Assembly: GCF_964028195.1 (NCBI RefSeq)
Contig: NZ_OZ034750.1
Coordinates: 806,001-870,000 of the forward strand
DNA from: Wolbachia endosymbiont (group A) of Pogonocherus hispidulus
Lineage (GTDB): Bacteria; Pseudomonadota; Alphaproteobacteria; Rickettsiales; Anaplasmataceae
Direction: 5' to 3'
Length of the DNA stretch: 64,000 nt
Shown here in pieces: positions 56,701-64,000 of this stretch (position 1 is the stretch's first letter; each line of letters opens with the position of its first letter). The position numbers and the translations under genes are program-made. Below the pieces are notes generated by a model. That model did not search any database, had not been told where the DNA came from, and worked only from the letters and a program-made list of their open reading frames with translations.

Positions 56701-56729
56701 GAGTATCAATATGTATAATCGCACAATCA
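56699..56729 (+). promoter_or_regulatory. Ribosome binding site and start codon of the circle-only gene, with attR
   Basis: AGGAG at 56699-56703 is followed 7 bases later by ATG 56711, TAT AAT CGC ACA, then the ATC of the ATCA core (56726-56729). In the integrated state the frame runs on into radC sequence out of the radC frame. In the circle it continues into the ORF at 54274. A start with a good ribosome binding site but no gene behind it is otherwise unexplained. Confidence 0.75.
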
Positions 56730-56880
56730 TCCAAGCGGAGATACACAACCTTCAAATAGCGATATATCTCTCACTAGACAACTAGCAGAAGCTTGCCAAA
56801 GTATAGGAATAGAATTAATAGACCACATTATTATTACATTCAGTAGCTATTTTAGTTTCAAGGAAAATAGGCTGTTGTGA
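56728..56880 (+). pseudogene. radC: radC, 3' part
   Basis: In the frame that follows the joined ATCA, the sequence reads HPSGDTQPSNSDISLTRQLA, then EACQSIGIELIDHIIITFSS and YFSFKENRLL before TGA at 56878-56880. This is the standard RadC C-terminus, including Ser and Asp of the JAMM motif. It is uninterrupted, so it has not decayed since the insertion. Confidence 0.93.
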
Positions 56881-56917
56881 AAGCTTTTATAGCTACAGTA
56901 ACTTAGGTTTACCGACA

Positions 56918-57125
56918 ATCGTCATCTTGCTACTTGTTAGCGCCGCGGCGGTATGGCGGTTAAGTATCCCACTACTTGTTAGCGGCTAAGAGATACCGCG
57001 GCGGTATAGTAATTCGTCATCCCGCTACGTGTTAGCGGGATCTAGAGATACCGCGAATGAATCGCGGTATGACGGTTAAGTAAGGGATCTATGCTAAGAG
57101 ATACTGCGGCGGGATGACGGTAAGT
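56918..57125. repeat. Palindrome array left of the GIY-YIG gene (intergenic 56881-57193)
   Basis: CCACTACTTGTTAGCGGC, CCCGCTACGTGTTAGCGGGA, and CCGCGAATGAATCGCGG (57049-57066) with their flanks alternate, partly truncated. Confidence 0.75.
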
Positions 57126-57193
57126 TTTATTGTGGCACGATGGTGTAGTATAATGTTGGTAAACCTCAGTTACTTTAGCTATAAACGATTAAG

Positions 57194-57484
57194 ATGAAGT
57201 TATCATATATCTATATACTTACAAATAAAGCTAATAGCACATTATATATTGGTGTAACTGCAAATTTGATCAAGAGGATTTGGGAACACAAAAACAAAAT
57301 TGTTTCAGGTTTCACATCAAGATATAATGTAAATAAACTTGTATATTTTGAAGAGTTTGAAGATATAAGTTTAGCTATTGCAAGAGAAAGGCGCCTGAAA
57401 GAATGGCCAAGGCAATGGAAAATTAATTTGATCAATCAAAAGAATCCTAGCTGGGTTGACTTATATTACTTAGCTTTAAGATAG
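57194..57484 (+). CDS. GIY-YIG nuclease domain protein (UPF0213/YhbQ type)
   Basis: The 96-residue product is a single GIY-YIG domain: YIYILTNKANSTLYIGVTAN at the start, NLIKRIWEHK with the conserved Arg near residue 28, and a Glu near 60 in LVYFEEFEDISLAIARERRL. WVDLYY ends it, as is common in this group. Such stand-alone domains are presumed structure-specific nucleases; no substrate is established. The gene is bracketed by palindrome arrays on both sides (56918-57125 and 57487-57800). Confidence 0.85.
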   Translation: MKLSYIYILTNKANSTLYIGVTANLIKRIWEHKNKIVSGFTSRYNVNKLVYFEEFEDISLAIARERRLKEWPRQWKINLINQKNPSWVDLYYLALR

Positions 57485-57486
57485 CT

Positions 57487-57800
57487 ATGCTGAGATCCCG
57501 CTAACACGTAGCGGGATGACGAGAAAGGAGCAGCAGGATAACGGTTAAGTAATTCGTCATTCCGCTACGTGTTAGCGGCTAAGAGATACCGTGACGGGAT
57601 GACGTAGGGGTTGCCGAGAACTTGTCATTCCAGTGCTTGACACTGGAATCCAGTTTTCTTTACAAATTCACCAAAAGTGCTTCATTCTATAACGCAAAAC
57701 CCATACTCACCAAACTCAATGTATTACTTGCAATTAAGTTTTCTGGATCCCAGTGTCACGCACTGGGATGACAAGAAAGAGGGCACTGGAATAACAGGAG
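57487..57800. repeat. Palindrome array right of the GIY-YIG gene (intergenic 57485-57904)
   Basis: CCCGCTAACACGTAGCGGGA, CCGCTACGTGTTAGCGGC and then a module follow. In the module, two GTCATTCCAGTGCTTGACAC-type palindromes flank a core of about 95 nt that is the reverse complement of the core in MITE copy 1 (about 3484-3576). Confidence 0.75.
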
Positions 57801-57904
57801 AAGGAGGCACTGGAATGACGAATTTGTCGTTTTTTAAATTGGTTGCTAAACCAGAATTACTTTAGCTATAGATTCTTTTACCGCACTCTTGCAATCAAGT
57901 TTCA

Positions 57905-60900
57905 TCAAAAGTCAGATTGCAGAGTTAAATCTTCCACCCAAATAACCACGCACTCTACTTGCTTGTTTGGATATATCTCTTGTACTAAGGTTTTATAGGT
58001 CAACATTTGCTTTTTTATTTCATTTAATAAGGAAACAGAAACGTTACGGTGTGATTTGTAGTCAATTATGATTGCTTTGTCTTGCGTTATGCATAGCCTA
58101 TCTAGTCGTACTAATACTGGTTCGCCATCGATTATTCCACTCAGTGTAATCTCTGACTTGCCTTCTAAGTCAAACAAATAGCCATATTTTTCATTAAAGG
58201 CCAATATTTTACTGTAAATTTCATCCTTATCTTCACTGGTGTTTATATTGTCAAGATATTTTCTGACCCAGTTTTTTCTCCTTTCTTTTTCTATCTTGGG
58301 CATATACTGCAATATGCTGTGAATGATCAGGCCTCTTGCATAACCATCTGTCATCCCAGTGCTCCTTTTTGTCATTCCAGCACTCTCATCTGTTATCCCA
58401 GTGCTCCTTTTGTTGTCATCCCAGTGCTCCGACACTGGGATCCAGAAATTAGATTCCAGCGTCACGCGCTGGAATGACGAAAGAGAGTGCTGAAATGGCA
58501 CCAGAGAGTGAGCTGATGCTGGCTTTTCTTCTTTTTTACTGGATCCCAGTGTCAAGCACTGGGATGACAGGGGAGAACGCTGGGATGACAGGAAAGGGTG
58601 TTGGAATGACGAAAGAGAGTGCTGAAATGACACCGGAGAGTGAGTAGCTGATGCTGGTTCTCCTTCTTTTTTACTGGATTCCAGTGTCAAGCACTGGAAT
58701 GACATTGATAGGTTTGGCGGAAGCGAAATCACTGGAACGTCAAAATAATCACGTTTTTTATAAATGTAAGGGTAGTTTGCATTCACACATAGCACTTCAA
58801 CTTTTTCTTTAAATATTGGTTGTAAGTATACTTGTTTCTTTTCATATGGTTCTCCATACTGAGTGATTAGATCATACCAAGAGCCCTTTTGCACCGGCTC
58901 TTTACTTAAGATGTATAACTCATCTTCAGCACGCGTGAGTGCTACGTATAATAAACGCAAATATTCATTATAATCCTCTAGTTTTTTCTCTCTTTTTATT
59001 TGATCGCAATAAGCGTTGTTGTTTTTTCCACACCAAAATGGCACTTCTGTTCCATCAAAGATAATGCTTTCACTGTTTCTTGGCACTGTGTTTGTATCAA
59101 CCAAAAATACTATGGGAGCTTGCAGACCTTTTGATTTGTGAATTGTCATTATTCGCACAGCATTGCGTTCTGATTGCATATCATTCCTAATCTCCGGATT
59201 ATTCTCCTTGATCCATTGAACAAATGCTTGAAGAGATGGGTTTTCAAATTGCAACACAAGGTTCATAAATTCGTCTAGAACCTCGAAGCACTCAAGACCT
59301 AGCCTTGCAGCAAATTTCTTCTTACCTGTACGTAATATATGCGTAAATAGTGCAAGAGGAGACTCTATGCGAGATAAGTTAATGAGATAGTTTAATTCAC
59401 TATAGATAACCACAGAATAATCCTGAATTCTTTCCCATAGTGAATGCTCTTTACGGTCATATGCAATGTTAAATAAATCATCCTCGGTAAAATTGAATAA
59501 CGGTGATTTTAAAGCATTTGCAAGAGCTAGATCATTTGCCTGGAGGAGTAAAAATTCGGCCAAAGCTATTAAGTCCTGCACGGCTATATAGTCCATAATT
59601 CTAAAATAATCTCGGCCTACAACTGGCACGTTTGCTTTTTTAAGTTCGCTTATTATGTAATCAACTAACACGTTTCGTTGTCGTACTAGAACCATAATGT
59701 CTCTTGGTTCTATATGGCGATCTTTAGCGACTAAAATCCGCCCTTCATTTAACCAGTTGTGAATTTTGTGGGCTATTGCCTGAGCAAGTAATCGATCTGC
59801 TATTGTATAACCTTCCTTGCATGTCAGAGGAATTTGTAAAGCTTGCTGTTCTTTCTCTTTGCGCCTTGGTAACGCTGGCCAAATTTCAATATATCCTTGA
59901 TCATTTTCTCTATGTGGAACATGTTTTATTTCATTATCAACAAAAGATATTTCTGCGCGGAAGTTGTTAAATATTCTATCTACAAGCATCAAAACTTCTG
60001 GAGTTGAACGAAATGACTTTTCAAGTTGGCATGATATCCAATCTCTGCCACCAGTTTTCGTATGAAAGTATTGTTGCATGTAGTTGAATAAATGGGGATT
60101 TGCTCCTTGAAATCTGTATATGGATTGTTTTACGTCACCAACTACAAATAAGGTTCGCTTTTCATCATTACCGGCAAAAAATTCATCGCAGAGATTTGTT
60201 ATAATTTTCCACTGGCTGATGCTATTGTCTTGTGCCTCGTCAACAAGGATGTGATCTATTTTTTGATCCAAGTTAAACAATATCCAATCTTTATAGTTTG
60301 GATTGCTGAGAAGATTTGTTGCTAAGCCAATTATATCATTGTAGTCAAGCAGTGCGTTTTTTGATTTTTCGCTACTATATAGATCAATATATACTTTAAA
60401 TATACCAAGTAAGCTGCTGGTTCTCTTGAATATTTGATAAGAGTTCATGTCTCTTATATGGGTAAATACTACATTCTGAATATTTTCTATTATTTGCTCT
60501 GCATCTCTGAATTTCTCCAAAATACTTTTTGTTGCAATGGATGATATGCTCTTTTTTTCGTGCGATTCTGATTTGAGAAATACCTTGGCTAGGTTTTCTA
60601 TATCCTCCTTATTGGTGCTATTACACCAATCAGAGAGCATTGCACTATAACTCTGATCTCTTTTACTGCCTTCACTTAATATCTCGGCTAATCTTTTTAT
60701 GTGCTCAGTCGTTTCACTCTGTACGTCATGAATTCCATCTGGAGCATTGAGTTTTTCTTTGATATATTTCGAATCATTTGCTGACATCGATCTTTTTATA
60801 CATAAAGTATAAAGCAAATCGCGTAATTTATTTTCATCAATTTCAGTTGCAATGAAGTTTATACTATCTTGCACGGTTTCGTTATGAAGCACTTTATTGA

Positions 60901-61438
60901 ATATGATGGAATGTAATTCTTTACATTCACTCAGTGTACAATTTGGGGCGATGCCAGCTTCTATGGGAAATCTGGAAATTAATTTGTAACAGAAAGCGTG
61001 TATGGTTTGTATGGTTAGACCAAGATTTTCCAGTTCAGAGAAAAGCCTTCTCGCTCTTGTTAAATAACGATCAAGTGCTTCATTTTTTCTGGATCCCAGT
61101 GTCACGCACTGGGATGACAAGTAGGGGTGCTGGGATCCCAGTGTTGTGCTACTTGGATGACAAAAAAGGGAACTCTGGGATGGCATCGGAAAGAAATCTA
61201 ATTGTTCTAAATCTGCTATCAACACACTCTCTGAGCATATTGCCCACTTACTGAGTATGCTGTGAATGCGATTCTCCATCTCGTTTGCTGCAGCATTGGT
61301 GAACGTTAAGCAAAGAATATTCCTTTTGTTTTCTAATAAAAGTCTCAATACTCTGTCTATTAAGATTTTTGTTTTGCCTGTACCAGCGGACGCATTTACC
61401 CATACAGAGAAATTGGGATTTATGGCATTTGATCTCAT
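57905..61438 (-). CDS. addA: Double-strand break repair helicase-nuclease AddA
   Basis: The UvrD-type helicase has Walker A (ASAGTGKTK, residues 16-24), Walker B (LVDEAQDNS near 400), GDVKQSIYRFQGANP and the late motifs TIHKSKGLQAPIVFLVD and RLLYVALTRAEDELY. The C-terminal RecB-like nuclease has IIDYKSHR (Asp1126) and QMLTYK. With AddB it processes broken ends for recombination. Two stretches, about residues 83-118 and 902-1036, are translated palindromic repeats inserted in frame (CVTLGSRKNE; QCLTLESSKKEGEPA). They lie between structural blocks, and the motifs on both sides are intact. Confidence 0.95.
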   Translation of the reverse strand: MRSNAINPNFSVWVNASAGTGKTKILIDRVLRLLLENKRNILCLTFTNAAANEMENRIHSILSKWAICSESVLIADLEQLDFFPMPSQSSLFCHPSSTTLGSQHPYLSSQCVTLGSRKNEALDRYLTRARRLFSELENLGLTIQTIHAFCYKLISRFPIEAGIAPNCTLSECKELHSIIFNKVLHNETVQDSINFIATEIDENKLRDLLYTLCIKRSMSANDSKYIKEKLNAPDGIHDVQSETTEHIKRLAEILSEGSKRDQSYSAMLSDWCNSTNKEDIENLAKVFLKSESHEKKSISSIATKSILEKFRDAEQIIENIQNVVFTHIRDMNSYQIFKRTSSLLGIFKVYIDLYSSEKSKNALLDYNDIIGLATNLLSNPNYKDWILFNLDQKIDHILVDEAQDNSISQWKIITNLCDEFFAGNDEKRTLFVVGDVKQSIYRFQGANPHLFNYMQQYFHTKTGGRDWISCQLEKSFRSTPEVLMLVDRIFNNFRAEISFVDNEIKHVPHRENDQGYIEIWPALPRRKEKEQQALQIPLTCKEGYTIADRLLAQAIAHKIHNWLNEGRILVAKDRHIEPRDIMVLVRQRNVLVDYIISELKKANVPVVGRDYFRIMDYIAVQDLIALAEFLLLQANDLALANALKSPLFNFTEDDLFNIAYDRKEHSLWERIQDYSVVIYSELNYLINLSRIESPLALFTHILRTGKKKFAARLGLECFEVLDEFMNLVLQFENPSLQAFVQWIKENNPEIRNDMQSERNAVRIMTIHKSKGLQAPIVFLVDTNTVPRNSESIIFDGTEVPFWCGKNNNAYCDQIKREKKLEDYNEYLRLLYVALTRAEDELYILSKEPVQKGSWYDLITQYGEPYEKKQVYLQPIFKEKVEVLCVNANYPYIYKKRDYFDVPVISLPPNLSMSFQCLTLESSKKEGEPASATHSPVSFQHSLSSFQHPFLSSQRSPLSSQCLTLGSSKKEEKPASAHSLVPFQHSLSSFQRVTLESNFWIPVSEHWDDNKRSTGITDESAGMTKRSTGMTDGYARGLIIHSILQYMPKIEKERRKNWVRKYLDNINTSEDKDEIYSKILAFNEKYGYLFDLEGKSEITLSGIIDGEPVLVRLDRLCITQDKAIIIDYKSHRNVSVSLLNEIKKQMLTYKTLVQEIYPNKQVECVVIWVEDLTLQSDF
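58325..58735. repeat. In-frame palindromic repeat insertion in addA (C-terminal)
   Basis: About 410 bp (a multiple of three with its surroundings) of GTCATCCCAGTGCTCC-, GGATCCCAGTGTCAAGCACT- and GCGTCACGCGCTGG-type palindromes lie here. A partly duplicated unit of roughly 130 bp is included (about 58480-58580 and 58610-58705). The frame stays open through all of it. Confidence 0.85.
61085..61195. repeat. In-frame palindromic repeat insertion in addA (N-terminal)
   Basis: CTGGATCCCAGTGTCACGCA, CTGGGATGACA and GGGATCCCAGTGTTGTGC mark a repeat of about 110 bp inside the helicase coding region. It adds residues about 83-118. Confidence 0.85.
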
Positions 61439-61520
61439 CAGAAGTGCGAAAACCTTATATAAAGTTGACTAAAATAGCATTATACATATAATGTAAAAAT
61501 AATCTTAGTGAAGACATATA

Positions 61521-62387
61521 ATGAAAAGTTTTTGTGTAAAGGCGCCTGCAAAAATCAATCTTTTTTTGCATGTTATAAATAAGAAGGAAACAGGATATCA
61601 CTTGATTGAAGGTTTATTTGTCTTTGCTAATCTTTCTAATTTTGTGGAAATAAAAGTAGGTGAGAAGTATTCTAGATACGATAACTCTACAGTTGAATTT
61701 ATAAACTCCGAGTCTAGAATAAATAACCAGTATAACACTATAACGAAGGCGGTTAATCTGCTGCTTAGACATGCTCCTGTACGCACTAAAGTCACTGTAA
61801 GGGTTGTAAAAAACATACCAATTGCTGCAGGACTCGGTAGCGGATCCTCAGATGCTGGAGCTGTGGTACGTACGCTAGGGAAGTTGTGGGAGATTGATAG
61901 GACGATTTTAAATGAAATAGCCTTAAACGTTGGTGCTGATGTTCCCGCAAGCGTAGATAGCAAGCCTGTTTTTGTTAGAGGTATTGGCGAAGAATTATGC
62001 CACATTAAAAAATTCTCTTTACCCACGAATGTGGTGCTTGTGAAACCGAAAAAAAGGTTTTTGAGTACACCAGAGGTATTTTCCAAACATGAAGGAGAGT
62101 TTTCTGAGCCAATTAAATGGAGCGATGACGCTGAAAAGGATTTGTTGAAGTTTCTTAAAGAGACGAGAAACGATCTTCAAGAAATAGCAATAAGCCTTGT
62201 ACCTGAAATTAAGGATGTGATATCAACACTTAAGTCACAAGAAGGCTCTATACTTTCTCGCATGTCAGGCAGTGGTGTATCATGCTTTGGAATATTCGAT
62301 AGTGAGGAAAATGCAAAAGCTGCTGCAGTTAATATCAGAAAAAAGCAACCAGAATGGTGGGTATGCAACACTCAATTAATAGTTTGA
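61521..62387 (+). CDS. ispE: 4-diphosphocytidyl-2-C-methyl-D-erythritol kinase
   Basis: This GHMP kinase of the MEP pathway makes isoprenoid precursors. The opening CVKAPAKINLFLHVINKKET is the family start. The ATP loop IPIAAGLGSGSSDAGAVVRT lies near residue 96, NVGADVPASVDSKPVFVRGI near 135, and MSGSGVSCFGIF near 250. It is divergent from addA and is followed after 4 bp by the Mth938-like gene. Confidence 0.96.
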   Translation: MKSFCVKAPAKINLFLHVINKKETGYHLIEGLFVFANLSNFVEIKVGEKYSRYDNSTVEFINSESRINNQYNTITKAVNLLLRHAPVRTKVTVRVVKNIPIAAGLGSGSSDAGAVVRTLGKLWEIDRTILNEIALNVGADVPASVDSKPVFVRGIGEELCHIKKFSLPTNVVLVKPKKRFLSTPEVFSKHEGEFSEPIKWSDDAEKDLLKFLKETRNDLQEIAISLVPEIKDVISTLKSQEGSILSRMSGSGVSCFGIFDSEENAKAAAVNIRKKQPEWWVCNTQLIV

Positions 62388-62391
62388 CTTT

Positions 62392-62757
62392 ATGGATATA
62401 ACTCCTTTAATTCTCAAGGATAAAAATCTTATAAATGGTTACAGGGAAGGAAAATTTTTAGTGAATAATAGAGAATATTGCGGCTCAATTATAGTTTTTC
62501 CTGAAAAGGTGATAAAATTGAAAGAAAGTGATATAAATAGCAAGGAGCATTTTGAATCTTTTTTAACGGAGGAAATAGAAATTTTGATAATAGGTACTGG
62601 TAAAACACGCAATATATCAAGTTCTTCAGTGAAGTCCTATCTTATGGAACAAAAAGGTTTAAATTTTGAATTTATGACAACCGGTGCAGCATGCAGAACC
62701 CATAACGTTTTAATATCCGAAGATAGATTTGTTGTCAGTTATCTAATAGCCATATAG
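62392..62757 (+). CDS. Mth938-like (DUF498/NDUFAF3 family) protein
   Basis: The 121-residue product has the family pattern: DKNLINGYREGKFLVNNREY, then SIIVFPEKVIKL near residue 45, EILIIGTGKTRNISSS near 66, GLNFEFMTTGAACRTHNVLI near 90. In mitochondria the homologue NDUFAF3 assists complex I assembly. The bacterial role is unproven. It sits between ispE and znuB with almost no gaps, so it is part of an operon. Confidence 0.88.
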   Translation: MDITPLILKDKNLINGYREGKFLVNNREYCGSIIVFPEKVIKLKESDINSKEHFESFLTEEIEILIIGTGKTRNISSSSVKSYLMEQKGLNFEFMTTGAACRTHNVLISEDRFVVSYLIAI

Positions 62758-62758
62758 C

Positions 62759-63568
62759 ATGCTTGAAATGTTTGCCCAGGACTTTTTCATCAATAGTCTA
62801 GTTGCAGTAGTCGTAATTAGCCTAGTAACAGGCGCTTTAGGATCATTTATGATATGGCAAAGGTTATCTTATCTTGGTGATAGTTTGTCCCATTCTTCAT
62901 TGCTTGGTGTTGCACTTGCTTTAATCTTTAAGATTAGCCCATCGCTTAGCATAATGCTTATTGCAATTACATTTGCTATACTACTTTCTCTTAATTTTAA
63001 CAGATTATATTCTGCTGATACGATATTGAACATTGTTACCAATGTAGTTTTATCATCGAGTTTAATACTTATGTCTTTTCTTCCATCTGGCAATAATAGT
63101 ATTATTAGCTCACTGTTTGGTGATATATTAACGCTCGATCAAAGTGATATAGTATTGATTTTTTTAACCTCTGTAATAGTTACTTTGATATTAATATTTA
63201 GATGGCGTTATTGGTTAATGATTTCAATTAATCAAGATTTAGCAGTAGTTGAGAAGATTAATGTTAATTTTGTTAGACTAGAATTTTTAATCACTCTTGC
63301 TATATTTATAGCAATTGCTGCCCAATTAATAGGAATATTACTCATTGCTGCATTTTTGCTAATACCAGCAGCATCTGCAAGGCTCATTTCGAAAACTCCA
63401 ATGCAGATGATTATTGTTGCAACAGTTTTTTCTGTGATTTCTGGGATATCAGGTCTGATGTTATCTGCAAGTTTTGATTTGTTAACTGGACCTGCAATTA
63501 TACTTGTTGCAGCCGTGTATTTAATTGTCGCTTATTTTATAAGGCTAGTATTAAGTAGGTTGGCTTAA
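62759..63568 (+). CDS. znuB: ZnuB-like ABC transporter permease (zinc/manganese)
   Basis: The 269-residue membrane protein has about eight helices and the ABC-3 family motifs: GSFMIWQRLSYLGDSLSHSS near residue 30 and LIGILLIAAFLLIPAASARL near 190. It would form the channel of a zinc or manganese importer whose ATPase and binding protein are not in this window. It starts one base after the Mth938-like stop codon. Confidence 0.93.
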   Translation: MLEMFAQDFFINSLVAVVVISLVTGALGSFMIWQRLSYLGDSLSHSSLLGVALALIFKISPSLSIMLIAITFAILLSLNFNRLYSADTILNIVTNVVLSSSLILMSFLPSGNNSIISSLFGDILTLDQSDIVLIFLTSVIVTLILIFRWRYWLMISINQDLAVVEKINVNFVRLEFLITLAIFIAIAAQLIGILLIAAFLLIPAASARLISKTPMQMIIVATVFSVISGISGLMLSASFDLLTGPAIILVAAVYLIVAYFIRLVLSRLA

Positions 63569-63692
63569 TTTTAGTCTCGAATGTTAATAATTTTGTAATA
63601 TACTTATTATAAAACATCACTATCTTAGCACAATTTGCTATATTATTGTTTATGTGCTAATGATAAGATGTTAGTTTTATGGAGTAAACAAT

Positions 63693-63881
63693 ATGAGCGA
63701 AGAAGGATTTTTTTCTAAATATATATCTAAGCCTGTGAAAAAGTTTTATAATTATATTACAGGAAAAACAGAAGAGTTGGATAATGTGCAGAGTACGGCA
63801 GATGATGCGCATAATATTGCACAAGAAAGCTCCGAGTCTTTGGATACTCATGTCCAGTCAAATGAGAATGATATCATATAG
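63693..63881 (+). CDS. Small hydrophilic hypothetical protein
   Basis: The 62-residue frame (MSEEGFFSKYISKPVKKFYN and onward) has a GGAG ribosome binding site ten bases before the ATG. It starts with an amphipathic basic stretch and ends acidic, rich in Asn, Asp and Ser. It ends six bases before the next start. I do not recognise it. Confidence 0.6.
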   Translation: MSEEGFFSKYISKPVKKFYNYITGKTEELDNVQSTADDAHNIAQESSESLDTHVQSNENDII

Positions 63882-63886
63882 ATGGC

Positions 63887-64000
63887 ATGAGGGTCACACC
63901 ATCCAAAGTTAAAAAATTCCTAGAGAAACCTGATGCTTTAAGTGGTGTGTTAATTCATGGAAGTGATAACAGTAGGGTTGGTTTTTATGTACAAGAAATA
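63887..64000 (+). CDS. holA: DNA polymerase III delta subunit, N-terminal part (runs off the right edge)
   Basis: ATG 63887 opens 38 codons: MRVTPSKVKKFLEKPDALSG, then VLIHGSDNSRVGFYVQEI. The pattern of a short helix, FL-x-KPD, VLIHG(P/S)D and the following arginine is typical for the start of HolA, which loads the sliding clamp as part of the clamp loader. Too little is visible to exclude a relative. Confidence 0.65.
   Translation, partial: MRVTPSKVKKFLEKPDALSGVLIHGSDNSRVGFYVQEI

Larger units (their letters stand above)
54274..56729 (+). mobile_element. Serine-recombinase element inserted in radC
   Basis: Direct ATCA repeats bound a 2.45-kb insertion (attL ATCA 54274-54277, attR ATCA 56726-56729). 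The match is slightly wider, CACGATCA at the left and CACAATCA at the right. The element carries an operon of a DUF5372-like ORF without a start, a small overlapping ORF and a large serine recombinase. It has no terminal inverted repeats, as expected for serine-recombinase integration. The intact radC frame across the excised site shows a clean, recent or reversible insertion. Confidence 0.9.

Noticed and set aside
1..64000. tRNA, rRNA or tmRNA genes
   Set aside because: Gaps were read for cloverleaf T-loop (GGTTCRA) and anticodon patterns; the GGTTCGCGG hits all belong to palindromic repeats. A covariance search was not possible, so a missed tRNA cannot be excluded.

Overview
The window looks like a chromosome segment of Wolbachia (Rickettsiales, Anaplasmataceae). 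This rests on the AT-rich sequence, the many ankyrin-repeat genes, an OTU protease, scattered cox/cyoE, prfA/prfB and mgtE housekeeping genes, a large serine recombinase of the kind found with phage WO, decayed insertion sequences, and very many short palindromic repeats. Strain and supergroup cannot be fixed from this sequence alone.

Layout. 1-7.3 kb: tandem ankyrin genes, then an ankyrin-pentapeptide-gmk operon. 7.8-16.6 kb: ychF, an OTU-type deubiquitinase-like gene, cca, a frameshifted coiled-coil gene, an orphan HK97-type prohead protease, gapA and tatC. 16.6-20.4 kb: a nonsense-interrupted ankyrin gene and a repeat-rich HELGH metalloprotease gene broken at a run of nine T. 20.5-27.3 kb: one co-directional group coxB-coxA-cyoE-(35-aa CoxF-like peptide)-rnhA-yhdP-like. 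28-33.2 kb: decayed IS66 and IS4 copies, a nonsense-interrupted small gene, an unknown gene and a large serine recombinase. 33.4-38.8 kb: two transporters, prfA, engB and an argB-like gene. 38.8-44.7 kb: repeats, an IS66 copy, dcd, a pstS-like gene and an interrupted membrane-effector-like gene. 44.8-52.7 kb: trkH, mgtE, prfB with its programmed frameshift, a second interrupted ankyrin gene, a paired SMR transporter and a D,D-carboxypeptidase. 53.7-56.9 kb: radC split by a serine-recombinase element. 57-64 kb: a GIY-YIG nuclease, addA with palindromes inside its reading frame, ispE, a Mth938-like gene, znuB, a small gene and the start of holA.

The most striking system is the 2.45-kb element at 54274-56729. 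It is bounded by ATCA and sits inside the JAMM motif of radC. Joining the two flanks at ATCA restores a complete RadC frame. Joining the element's own two ends joins a start codon with a good ribosome binding site at its right end, in frame, to an otherwise start-less ORF at its left end. The integrated form therefore breaks both the host gene and the element's first gene, and the excised circle should restore both.

Other notable structure. Three copies of a roughly 440-bp dispersed repeat each begin with a near-consensus sigma-70 promoter (TTGACA or TTTACA, 17 bp, TATCAT). Three MITE-like elements with ACTGTACGAACATTG-type ends are each inserted in the loop of another palindrome with a 7-bp target duplication. 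At least four accessory genes carry one in-frame stop; two of these are shown to be C-to-T changes by internal or paralogous comparison.
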